DNA of 46,306 nt from an uncultured Acidobacteriota bacterium (lineage in GTDB: Bacteria; Acidobacteriota; CAIWXX01): the NCBI GenBank assembly GCA_903916735.1, contig CAIWXX010000065.1, positions 1-46,306 of the forward strand, read 5' to 3'. Both the position numbers and the translations under genes were made by a program. The notes under the pieces are model-generated. The model was not told where the DNA came from, did not search any database, and saw nothing but the letters and a program-made list of their open reading frames with translations. Within the stretch, counting starts at the first letter, position 1. Every line of letters begins with the position of its first letter. Shown one piece after another: positions 31,738 through 39,731 of this stretch.

Positions 31738-32988
31738 ATGAATTTTTATCTCCTATTTATTCTCCTCGTGCTGGCCGGCGATTTTCTGCTTGACCTTATC
31801 GTCGAATGGTTGAATCTGCGTCGTCTCGACCATCGCCTGCCCAAGGATTTCGTCGGATATTACGACGAAGAAAAGTACTTCAGGTCGCAACAATACACAC
31901 GCGAACGGACTCGCTTCGGCCTGCTGCATGGCAGCCTCGCAACCACAGCCATCCTGGCTTTCATTCCGCTTGGTGGGTTTAACATTATCGATCATCTGGC
32001 CCGCCGCCTGGCTCAGGGTCCTATCCTGACCGGCCTTGTCTACGTATTGATTCTGTCGCTCATGACCGGGATCCTCTCCCTGCCGTTCAGTATCTACAGC
32101 ACTTTCGTCATCGAAGAAAAATATGGATTTAATAAAACCACAGCGAAGACGTTCGTGATGGATTTATTAAAAGGCTTTCTCCTGATGCTCATCCTCGGAG
32201 GTCCGCTCCTGGCCATGGTAATTTGGTTTTTTAGTGTTGCCGGGAAATCCGCATGGATCATTGTCTGGATCGCCATCACAACCGTTCAGCTGTTCATGAC
32301 CTACATTGCCCCCGTGGTCATCATGCCCCTCTTCAATAAATTCACCCCTCTCGAAGATGGCGAGTTGAAAAGAGCAGTTGAAGTCTACGCGCAAGAACAG
32401 GGGTTCAAGATGAAAGGCCTGTTCAGAATGGACGGCTCGAAGCGCAGCAGCAAAACCAACGCCTTTTTCACCGGGTTCGGCCGCTTCCGCCGTATCGTGC
32501 TCTTCGATACTCTCATTGAGAAGCACAGCGTTGATGAATTACTGGCAATCATCGCTCACGAAATGGGGCATTACAAACTGAGACACATCATGAAACTGGC
32601 GATCGCATCGATCCTGGAGACCGGTTTCCTGCTCTTTCTTCTCTCTTTCTTCATCCGGAATCCGGGCCTATTTGCCGCTTTCAAAATGGAACACATCTCG
32701 ATTTATGCCGGCTTGGTTTTCTTCGGTTTTCTCTATACGCCCTTAAGCTCTATTCTTTCCATCGTCATGAATTATTTTTCCCGCCGGCATGAACTGGATG
32801 CGGATCGTTATGCGGTTCAAACCACTCGAAAGGCAGAGGCATTCATCGTTGCCCTGAAAAAATTGAGCGTGGAAAATTTATCGAACTTGACTCCTCATCC
32901 CCTGAAGGTCTTCCTCGAATACAGCCACCCACCGGTTTCGCAGCGGATTCATTCGATCATCGACTGCCATACGCCAAACATTTCTTGA
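31738..32988 (+). CDS. M48 family (Ste24-like) membrane metalloprotease
   Basis: 416 residues with about seven hydrophobic segments. The zinc site is H274-E275-x2-H278 (AHEMGHYKLRH) with the third ligand E352 in HELDADRYAV. This layout and the N-terminal region (VGYYDEEKYFRSQQYTRERT) match the CAAX prenyl protease 1/Ste24 group. Bacteria lack CAAX prenylation, so the likely role is proteolysis of membrane or exported proteins; that is inference. A TATAAAG run and GTGAG lie before the ATG. Confidence 0.9.
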   Translation: MNFYLLFILLVLAGDFLLDLIVEWLNLRRLDHRLPKDFVGYYDEEKYFRSQQYTRERTRFGLLHGSLATTAILAFIPLGGFNIIDHLARRLAQGPILTGLVYVLILSLMTGILSLPFSIYSTFVIEEKYGFNKTTAKTFVMDLLKGFLLMLILGGPLLAMVIWFFSVAGKSAWIIVWIAITTVQLFMTYIAPVVIMPLFNKFTPLEDGELKRAVEVYAQEQGFKMKGLFRMDGSKRSSKTNAFFTGFGRFRRIVLFDTLIEKHSVDELLAIIAHEMGHYKLRHIMKLAIASILETGFLLFLLSFFIRNPGLFAAFKMEHISIYAGLVFFGFLYTPLSSILSIVMNYFSRRHELDADRYAVQTTRKAEAFIVALKKLSVENLSNLTPHPLKVFLEYSHPPVSQRIHSIIDCHTPNIS

Positions 32989-33056
32989 CGTGCACCATCG
33001 ACGGCCCTCATGGCATGTCGAAAATAGAAACCACTGGCGAACCCGGCTGATCCCGT

Positions 33057-34034
33057 TCAGAATCTTTTTGTGTAGACATGGCAATAGGGTGAGCCGTGCT
33101 TCTTTTCGTAGTAATCCTGGTGGTAATCCTCAGCCTTCCAGAAAGTGCCGGCTTGAACGAGCCGCGTGACGACCTTATCGCCTTTTAATTTCAGGATATC
33201 AATCAGCTTCTGAGCGATTTCTTTCTGCTGATCATTCACGTAAAAAATCTCCGATTGATACTGCTCCCCGATATCAGGCCCCTGCCCATTGACCTGTGTC
33301 GGGTCGTGAATTTCAAAAAACAGTCTTGCCAATTGCTCATAGCTGACCAAGGCCGGATTATAAACGACTTCAAGTGCCTCCCTGTGGCCGGTCGTTCCAG
33401 AGCAAACCTGCTCGTACGTGGGATTTGAACTGTGTCCCCCCGTATATCCCACGGTCGTCTGGAGCACGCCTCGCACTTTGTGGAAATGATATTCGACCCC
33501 CCAGAAACAGCCGCCGGCAAAGATCGCTCTTTCTGTTTTTTCGATGGGGATAAAATTCATGGAAATCGAATTCACGCAATGTCGGATGTTTTTTCGAGTC
33601 AATCCCTCGCCCACAAACACGTGCCCCAAATGGGCTCCGCAATTGGCACAAACGATTTCGGTGCGCTGTCCATCAGGATCAGGAATTCGTTTGACTGCTC
33701 CCTCAATCCCATCATCGAAACTGGGCCAGCCACAGCCGGAATCAAATTTATTGTCCGACATGTAAAGAGGTGCATCGCACCGTTTGCATGTGTAAAACCC
33801 TTTGGCTTTATTCGTGGCATACGTCCCAGTAAATGGGAGCTCTGTTCCCTTGTTGACGATAACTCTCTCTTCTTCAGGTGTGAGTTGATTGTAGGTCTGG
33901 TTATTCTTCGCGGGCATTTTTTCATCCTTGCTTCTTGCAACGGCCGCCAAAACCACGATCACGAGAACCCCGATTGCGATGACGGCGATATTTCGGCTCT
34001 CAGTCACTTTATTTCCAAAGATTGATATCTTCAT
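33057..34034 (-). CDS. Membrane-anchored methionine sulfoxide reductase MsrB-MsrA fusion
   Basis: About 325 residues. It reduces both stereoisomers of methionine sulfoxide in oxidised proteins. A hydrophobic anchor (about 15-33) puts the enzyme outside the cytoplasm. The MsrB domain (about 48-165) has zinc cysteines C83/C86 and C129/C132, catalytic C153 (RHCVNS) and a second cysteine C101 in SGCGWPSF. The MsrA domain (about 169-325) has catalytic C176 in GGCFWG and the GYTGGH and YHQDYY segments. The order B then A is one of two known; PilB-like fusions have A then B. ATG at 34034 is taken; GTG at 34043 is possible. Electrons must come from a thioredoxin-like partner, perhaps the TlpA-like protein (inference). 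Confidence 0.94.
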   Translation of the reverse strand: MKISIFGNKVTESRNIAVIAIGVLVIVVLAAVARSKDEKMPAKNNQTYNQLTPEEERVIVNKGTELPFTGTYATNKAKGFYTCKRCDAPLYMSDNKFDSGCGWPSFDDGIEGAVKRIPDPDGQRTEIVCANCGAHLGHVFVGEGLTRKNIRHCVNSISMNFIPIEKTERAIFAGGCFWGVEYHFHKVRGVLQTTVGYTGGHSSNPTYEQVCSGTTGHREALEVVYNPALVSYEQLARLFFEIHDPTQVNGQGPDIGEQYQSEIFYVNDQQKEIAQKLIDILKLKGDKVVTRLVQAGTFWKAEDYHQDYYEKKHGSPYCHVYTKRF

Positions 34035-34286
34035 CTTTTTCACCCTATTTATTTAATAATTCAAGCGTCCCCTAATTTCAATTCTGGATTCTCTAACTTC
34101 TTCATTCTGAAGAGTTCTCAATTCTTTCGAAAATGACTCATCATTTCACTCTGAGCCCGGAACGGATTTTATTGCAAGATGGAAACAGTCGATGATCGAG
34201 GGGGTCATCAACAATGAGTTCCGAGAAAATGCCACTGAACATGGGCGCTCTTCATCGTGGGGGTTATGGGCTCTGTGTGGGGACTC

Positions 34287-34517
34287 CTATGTGGTTGTCA
34301 CTATCTCACCATAGAGCAAATCAGACCAGACGCCGATCGCATCCCAGTTGCGGGAATCCCCTTGAGGAGTCTTCATGGCTTTGACGATCAGCCGCGGCAG
34401 GAAGTCCAGTTTGTTGAAGTCCATCTTGCCGGCAAAAAATTCCATTCTCCCTGGCTCGAGAATCTCGCGAACAGGCTTCGGATAGTCGGCGACGATCCGG
34501 CGATTCTTGCGATATCC
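34287..34517 (-). pseudogene. 3' remnant of a flavodoxin-domain (HemG-like) gene
   Basis: 76 codons open on the minus strand, ending TAG. The peptide reads RKNRRIVADYPKPVREI, then FAGKMDFNKLDFLPRLIVKAM and then TPQGDSRNWDAI, which is the conserved C-terminus of the flavodoxin_5 group (protoporphyrinogen oxidase HemG-like). The N-terminal FMN-binding part is absent: the frame is cut by TAA only 6 bases after the end of the neighbouring gene. There is no start codon or ribosome-binding site, so this is a truncated leftover. Recognised from memory of the family, not by a search. Confidence 0.65.
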
Positions 34518-34522
34518 TTATT

Positions 34523-35278
34523 TCATGATCTTTTTTCAATGATTGCGGCGTTGACAGCAGCACGTCCATACAGTGTGACTGTCGCCTTGGGCTTCCCGGG
34601 TTCACTCCGATACCACAGTTCAACCTTCCGAATCACACGAGCAACACCCGGTAGATCGACTGATCGGCTCCGACTCCCCTCCTGGAATTCCATTCGAGTT
34701 CCGGGCGAGAATGATGTGCCATCTCCAAAGGTGATCTTGATATTGAAGAGGATGAGATCGCCATTCTCGACATAGAGCCGGATGGCTGTAAACCGGCCCT
34801 CTCCCTCACAGAAGATCGCGTCTTTATCACCGATGAAATCGACCACTCGCGTCCCCAGCTTCTCCCAACCGGGCTCAACGATGATCTCATTGCTTCGCTT
34901 GCCAAACAGTGTCACTGTGGCCCGGCCGTTTGTCAGTCGGCTGCGATACCAGAACTCGACTGTACGGATCGATCGGGCTATCCCGGGCAGATCGATGGTC
35001 CGGCTCCATGACCCCTCCTCGAATTGAATTCTCGTATCGGGCGAGAACCTCTGATTGTCGCCGAATGCCAGCTTGATGTTATACATTTCGACGTTCCCGC
35101 CTTGGACCTCTAGCTTGATCGCAGTGAATGCCCCTTCGCCGGCGCATGAAATGACGTCATGATCAAGACCGAAATTGACCTCGCGAGATCCAAGCCGCTC
35201 CCACTCCTGCGCCGCTACGAAGGCAGGCGCCATCCAGAAAAACATCGACATGAAAAACACGGCCTGTTTTAATGACAT
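34523..35278 (-). CDS. Exported protein of two tandem homologous domains, unknown function
   Basis: About 251 residues. Signal peptide at about 1-23 (ending FVAA). Two copies of a roughly 100-residue domain follow (about 24-128 and 135-240): each goes WERLGSREVNF / WEKLGTRVVDF, GEGAFTAIKLEV / GEGRFTAIRLYV, FEEGSWSRTIDLPG / FQEGSRSRSVDLPG, VEFWYRSR / VELWYRSE, and ATVTLFGK / ATVTLYGR. Repeat identity is high enough to mean internal duplication. Mostly beta; possibly related to DUF2541-like secreted proteins, with low confidence. ATG at 35278 is chosen because GAGGAGG lies directly upstream. Confidence 0.75.
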   Translation of the reverse strand: MSLKQAVFFMSMFFWMAPAFVAAQEWERLGSREVNFGLDHDVISCAGEGAFTAIKLEVQGGNVEMYNIKLAFGDNQRFSPDTRIQFEEGSWSRTIDLPGIARSIRTVEFWYRSRLTNGRATVTLFGKRSNEIIVEPGWEKLGTRVVDFIGDKDAIFCEGEGRFTAIRLYVENGDLILFNIKITFGDGTSFSPGTRMEFQEGSRSRSVDLPGVARVIRKVELWYRSEPGKPKATVTLYGRAAVNAAIIEKRS

Positions 35279-36519
35279 AATGATCCTCCTCATGTCTATC
35301 AGACTGTCTCATGAATTAACTCAACACTTGTCAGGCAACCTCCGCTGTCGAATGGCAATAGCCGGAGGCAGAGATGCCTCATCAGAACGATTGACCGATC
35401 GATGAAGGAATAGTCGCATGAAATTCCACGTTCCAAAAAGACACCTCATTGATAAAGCCGAACACATCAATCGTACTGAATCTATCGCTCGGCTGCAATC
35501 AATCTCCTAACACGGCATGGCCGAAACCAAACAAAATGGCTTTGACAACCATCGCTCCCACCCCTCTGGCGACACCCCGTTCGCGCCGTGGCAATTTATT
35601 GGACTTTTGTATCATTTGAATTTGGTCATGAATCGCCAAAATCTCTATTCCGGGATTGCGGAAGGGAACGTATGGAGTGTACATAGTGGTGGACGGGCAG
35701 ACGAGCAATACAGTGCAGTTTCCGGTGAAATAAAGTAGAGCGCACACATCGATACCGCGCTTTGGCATAACTTCGAGAAGTTCATGTGGGTGTACGGCGG
35801 CAGACTTTAGACGGCCATCTCCAACATCCTGGCCACGAATCGTGATCATTCGACAAGCCTTCAATATGCGTCATGGTTTCCGAAATCCACGGATAAGGAA
35901 TGGCGGGATATAGAATTTTGCTTTTCTGCTCTGGATGCTCAAATGCCACGAACGTAGTAAATTGAGTATCCTCGCATCGATATTGACACCCATCCTCCGT
36001 CCTTGGGGATGGAGGATGGCGCGGCGGATAGTTATTTTGCGGGGGTCGATGGTGGAACAGGATCAAAATGTAGATTTGCAGCGGGCTGGTGTCAATGCGA
36101 ATCGAAAATTGGACCGACTCGACCTGGGAATCCGGATACCGGCGTTAGAGATGATAGGAATCCGGGAAATTTGCTTGGGGATCGGGGGAATCGAATGAGA
36201 CCGGTGGGGCTCGTGAGGGAAGCTGGAGAAAATCGAAACGGTATTTGACGTGTTTTGGAATTCGCGTCTCCAGATTCGGCTGAGATCGTGCTTCGATTAC
36301 TGAAATCACTTTTGAGGTGGAGCCGCATTCACACATCAAGGGATCCGCCTCGTCAGATCCGAAACTTGATGTGGCAGCGAAAGGCCGGATGGCTGGGGAA
36401 CTCCTCAAAAAGTGCGGCGTCGCTCAGGTTCAGTCAGGCGTTTCACGTTGCCGTAGTCTTGAGAAGCCCGCGCCGGCTCTGGCACCTCGACCGGATTTTG
36501 TGAGAGAATCCTCCGGACG
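35279..36519. other. 1.2-kb stretch without a convincing gene
   Basis: Candidates seen and not accepted: a 121-codon minus-strand frame at 35499-35864 with no recognised domain, and a 30-codon plus-strand frame at 35418-35510 that does have AAGGA before its ATG. At 35982-36096, ATTGACACC and GGTGTCAAT face each other about 100 bases apart, and inside them lies a short stem CATCCTCC / GGAGGATG (about 35991-36018). The stretch may be decayed DNA or hold regulatory sequence for the dehydratase gene at 36520. Confidence 0.4.
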
Positions 36520-37512
36520 ATGGAGCCAGTTGTTTCGTTTGATGACATTAAAGCAGCTGCGCAGCGGCTTGTCGGCATTGTTAATCGTACGGCTGTTCTC
36601 ACATCGAGAACACTCGATGCACGCGTCGGTGCGCAGGTATTCTTGAAATGCGAGAATTTCCAGCGAACAGGTGCCTTCAAGCTACGTGGTGCTTATAATA
36701 CGATCAGCCGATTGAACGCCGAGCAGCGGCGGCGCGGAGTCGTTGCATTTTCATCGGGAAATCACGCTCAGGGTGTGGCTCTCGCCGGCAAGCTCCTCGA
36801 TGCCCCTGCCGTGATCGTGATGCCATATGACGCGCCTGGGGTCAAGATGAGGGCCACGCGGGAGTACGGCGCCGAAATCATTTTGTACGATCGGGTCGAG
36901 CAGAGTCGCGAAGAAATTGCGCGCCGACTGTGCGACGAGCGCGGCCTCTCACTCGTGCCGCCCTTTGATCACCCATACATCATCGCCGGCCAGGGCACAG
37001 CCGCTCTGGAGTTGGTAACCGATGTGCCGGATCTCGATATGCTGCTGGCGCCCGTAGGCGGAGGTGGCTTGATTTCAGGATGCAGCATTGCTGCTCATGC
37101 GCTGCGCCCTCAAATGAGAGTGATCGGAGTCGAACCGGAGAATGCGAATGATGCCTTTCTTTCGCTGCAGAAAGGCGAACGGGTCACAACATCTCAGGCG
37201 CAATCAGTCGGCGACGGCCTCCTGCCAACGGCGCCCGGGAAAATCACTTTCCCAATCATGCGACAGCATCTCGACTCGATTGCTCTCATCAGCGATCATG
37301 AAATGATCGATGCTGTGTTTTTCCTGCTGGAGCGGCTGAAAATACTTGTCGAACCGAGCGGCGCAGCTCCTGTCGCAGCCTTGATGAGCGGCCATGTAAC
37401 GGGGTTGGCAGGAAAGAAAATCGGAGTCATTCTCTCCGGTGGAAATATCGATCCCTTGCGGCTCGCTGAATTTCTTGCCGGAAATCATCAAACGGCAAAA
37501 GCGAAGGCGTGA
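36520..37512 (+). CDS. Threonine dehydratase / serine racemase-like PLP enzyme
   Basis: 330 residues, PLP fold type II. The cofactor lysine is K54 in RTGAFKLRGAYN; SSGNHAQGVALA binds the substrate carboxylate, and VGGGGLISG is the glycine-rich phosphate loop. There is no C-terminal ACT-like regulatory domain, so this is the short, catabolic or racemase-like kind (TdcB, serine racemase, threo-3-hydroxyaspartate dehydratase), not isoleucine-feedback-controlled IlvA. Which substrate is used cannot be read directly. The start codon has only a weak ribosome-binding site. Confidence 0.9.
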   Translation: MEPVVSFDDIKAAAQRLVGIVNRTAVLTSRTLDARVGAQVFLKCENFQRTGAFKLRGAYNTISRLNAEQRRRGVVAFSSGNHAQGVALAGKLLDAPAVIVMPYDAPGVKMRATREYGAEIILYDRVEQSREEIARRLCDERGLSLVPPFDHPYIIAGQGTAALELVTDVPDLDMLLAPVGGGGLISGCSIAAHALRPQMRVIGVEPENANDAFLSLQKGERVTTSQAQSVGDGLLPTAPGKITFPIMRQHLDSIALISDHEMIDAVFFLLERLKILVEPSGAAPVAALMSGHVTGLAGKKIGVILSGGNIDPLRLAEFLAGNHQTAKAKA

Positions 37513-37703
37513 AGCCCCGACCGGGCAGCCTCGAACGTGTGCCGCCGTCATCGAGCCCCCATCTCAACGCAAAGACGCACGGCCGCAGAGATGCAAAGCC
37601 TTCTATATCATCTCAATATTGCAGTCGGATCGCTGTGAAGAGCCTCCGCTTCAGCTCACCACTTCTCAGGATCACAGCTCGTTCGCTGCTCCCTCCCACA
37701 TGG

Positions 37704-38327
37704 CTATCTCGTTTCGGGCGGGACCATCTCTTCCATGGTCATCACGCTATCTTTGTCTTTATCTTTTTTCGTGAACTCCTTATTCCGGTAGGCCATGTAT
37801 TCGTCTTTGCTGAGTTTTCCATCTTGATTAGTGTCGGCTTCCTTGAAACTCCCCTCCCAGGCCACAACAAACTCGCCGAAGGCAAGCGTCCCATCCGCAT
37901 TGGTGTCCATTTTTTCGAAATCGCACTTGGTTTCACCAGGCTTGGCGGCCTTGGCAATCGCTTCTCTTTCCGCTTTTTCCACTTTGGCATCCGGGCCTGC
38001 AAAGAAGATGATGAACTCGTCGAGTGTCGCCATGCCGTCCTTATCCGCACCGTCCATTTTTTGAAAACTGCTGACATGAAAGGCGGCCCACTCCTGCTGA
38101 GTCACTTTGCCGTCACCGTTGACATCGATCTCCTGAAACCAGGCTTTCCGGCGGGCGCTGAATTCGTCGTGAGTAATCTTTCCGTCGACGTTGGCATCGT
38201 GTTTAAGAAAGACGGGTTTGTTGGCGGGTGGAGTCGAAGCAGGTTTCTCTTGAGCCAGAGTGAACATAGGCGTGATGAGCAAAATCGCGCACAGGACAAC
38301 CAGAGCGATTGTGATGGGTTGTTTCAT
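37704..38327 (-). CDS. Exported EF-hand protein
   Basis: About 207 residues. Signal peptide (MKQPITIALVVLCAILLI to about residue 26). Six EF-hand-like loops follow: DANVDGKITHDEF, DVNGDGKVTQQEW, DGADKDGMATLDEF, DTNADGTLAFGEF, DTNQDGKLSKDEY and DKDKDSVMTMEEM. Loops 1, 2, 4 and 5 keep the canonical Asp/Asn positions 1, 3, 5 and Glu or near equivalents at 12; loops 3 and 6 are altered. A calcium-binding extracytoplasmic protein is likely; partner unknown. The ATG at 38327 follows GGAGGAAGAG. Preceded by a good promoter. Confidence 0.85.
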   Translation of the reverse strand: MKQPITIALVVLCAILLITPMFTLAQEKPASTPPANKPVFLKHDANVDGKITHDEFSARRKAWFQEIDVNGDGKVTQQEWAAFHVSSFQKMDGADKDGMATLDEFIIFFAGPDAKVEKAEREAIAKAAKPGETKCDFEKMDTNADGTLAFGEFVVAWEGSFKEADTNQDGKLSKDEYMAYRNKEFTKKDKDKDSVMTMEEMVPPETR

Positions 38328-38420
38328 GGTTCTCTTCCTCCTGGGGAAAAATATTGTCGACCGCCGGCGCGCCAAGACAATAATCGCATCTATGATCGAA
38401 TCGGCGAGTTTAGTTCCCCT

Positions 38421-38450
38421 TCTTATAATGCAGGGAGAAGGGCAACGTCA
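38421..38450 (-). promoter_or_regulatory. Sigma-70-type promoter of the EF-hand gene
   Basis: Minus strand TTGACG (38450-38445), 18 bases, TATAAG (38426-38421). Both boxes match 5 of 6. The leader would be about 85 bases. Confidence 0.6.
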
Positions 38451-38573
38451 ATCAGGATCAGGCCTTGATCACTTTCGTTGTTTTGTCGGCTTTGATAATC
38501 TTCCAGTGATGCATTTGATCTTGTCTCGAAATATGCCCCTGGAAATCAGGGACTGACAACTGGGGATATCGCA

Positions 38574-39470
38574 ATGTCCGGCCGCATTCATATCGGAATC
38601 GCGGGATGGTCTTACCCCGACTGGCAGGGAGTTGTCTATCCTGCCGGGAAAGTGGACCAGCTCGCCCACGTCGCGCGCTATTTCGATACGATTGAATTAA
38701 ACACAACCTTTTACCAGCCGCCTCCGGAACGAAATGTCGTGAGCTGGTTGAAAAGGGTTGCACAGCTCCCGGATTTTCGCTTCACAACCAAGCTCTGGAA
38801 ACGATTCACACATGACCCCGAGCCGGTCGGAAGCGGTGAATTAACCGCAGCGCTCCTTCCATTGAAAGCAATTGCGGCTGAAGGGAGGCTCGGCGCTCTA
38901 CTCCTTCAATTCCCCTATTCCTTCAAGAACACACTGGAAGGCCGAGAGAAGCTGGGACGCCTGCTGGAGATCTTTTCCGCGTTTCCACTCGTGGTCGAAA
39001 TCCGGCATGACTCCTTCAACACGCAAGAGTTTTTCAAGTATCTCCACAGCTTGAATGTCGGCTTCTGCAATATCGATCAACCGCTTATCTCACGTTCGAT
39101 CGGACCGACTGACATGACCACGTCCTCTGTTGGCTACGTCCGGATGCACGGCCGGAATTATCACCAGTGGTTTAATGAGGAAGCCGATGCAACGACGCGT
39201 TATGATTATCTCTATTCCTCTCAAGAGCTCCAGGAGTGGGCGCAACGGATCGAAGACATGGCAAGGCGATCGGCCACGATCTATGTCATCATGAACAATC
39301 ACTTTCATGGGCAGGCACCGGCCAATGCCTTGCAGCTTAAATCGCTGTTGGCCCGTTCGGCCGTAGATGTGCCCTCCACACTCGTCACTGCATTTCCATT
39401 CCTGCGGGAAATCACGCGGCGAGCTCCTGGTCAAGGAGACCTCTTTGAAGGCGATCCCAGCCTACTCTAG
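38574..39470 (+). CDS. DUF72 family protein (YecE-like)
   Basis: 298 residues, a TIM-barrel-like family. The start IHIGIAGWSYPDWQGVVYP, then FDTIELNTTFYQPP and FRFTTKLWKRFTH, are diagnostic, as are GALLLQFPYSFKN, VVEIRHDSF and YVRMHGRN. Biochemical function is not established; the fold resembles hydrolases of the xylose isomerase type. The final residues run to a TAG at 39468, just beside the end of the opposite-strand open frame. Convergent with the M14 gene. Confidence 0.92.
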   Translation: MSGRIHIGIAGWSYPDWQGVVYPAGKVDQLAHVARYFDTIELNTTFYQPPPERNVVSWLKRVAQLPDFRFTTKLWKRFTHDPEPVGSGELTAALLPLKAIAAEGRLGALLLQFPYSFKNTLEGREKLGRLLEIFSAFPLVVEIRHDSFNTQEFFKYLHSLNVGFCNIDQPLISRSIGPTDMTTSSVGYVRMHGRNYHQWFNEEADATTRYDYLYSSQELQEWAQRIEDMARRSATIYVIMNNHFHGQAPANALQLKSLLARSAVDVPSTLVTAFPFLREITRRAPGQGDLFEGDPSLL

Positions 39471-39731
39471 AGCTTTCCCACGAAAAACCTGGGTGGCATG
39501 CGGTCCAAGAGCGAGTTGAATGATGTTGTTCGATGCGTGTTCATCCATGGACGGCATGTCCGGCATCAGCATGGAGGCGGCTGCCAGTGGCCCGGCCTCC
39601 AATCCGAGAGCCGTCAATTCAAACGTGATGCTGACCGTGACAGATTCACCGAAATCTGCGGTTTGGTCGCGGATTTCAGGGACGACGCTGAGCAGTGCAG
39701 CCGGTCTTCCGATTTGATACCGTCTGGATTG
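39462..39731 (-). other. In-frame open extension beyond the M14 gene stop codon
   Basis: After the TAG that ends the M14 gene (39732-39734), the same frame stays open for 89 codons to another TAG at 39462. The encoded sequence looks protein-like: alternating strand patterns such as ESVTVSITFELTALGLEAG, then MLMPDMPSMDEHA. It has no ATG or ribosome-binding site near its start, so an independent gene is unlikely. It could be a former C-terminal domain cut off by a nonsense change, or the remnant of another gene. Readthrough is possible but unsupported. Confidence 0.4.

Noticed and set aside
35499-35864. 121-codon minus-strand frame
   Set aside because: Reads fairly smoothly but has no domain and no ribosome-binding site; kept only as a note in the gene-free stretch.
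36520-37512. Biosynthetic IlvA
   Set aside because: The chain ends after the catalytic domain with no ACT-like regulatory region, so the biosynthetic feedback-controlled type is not supported.
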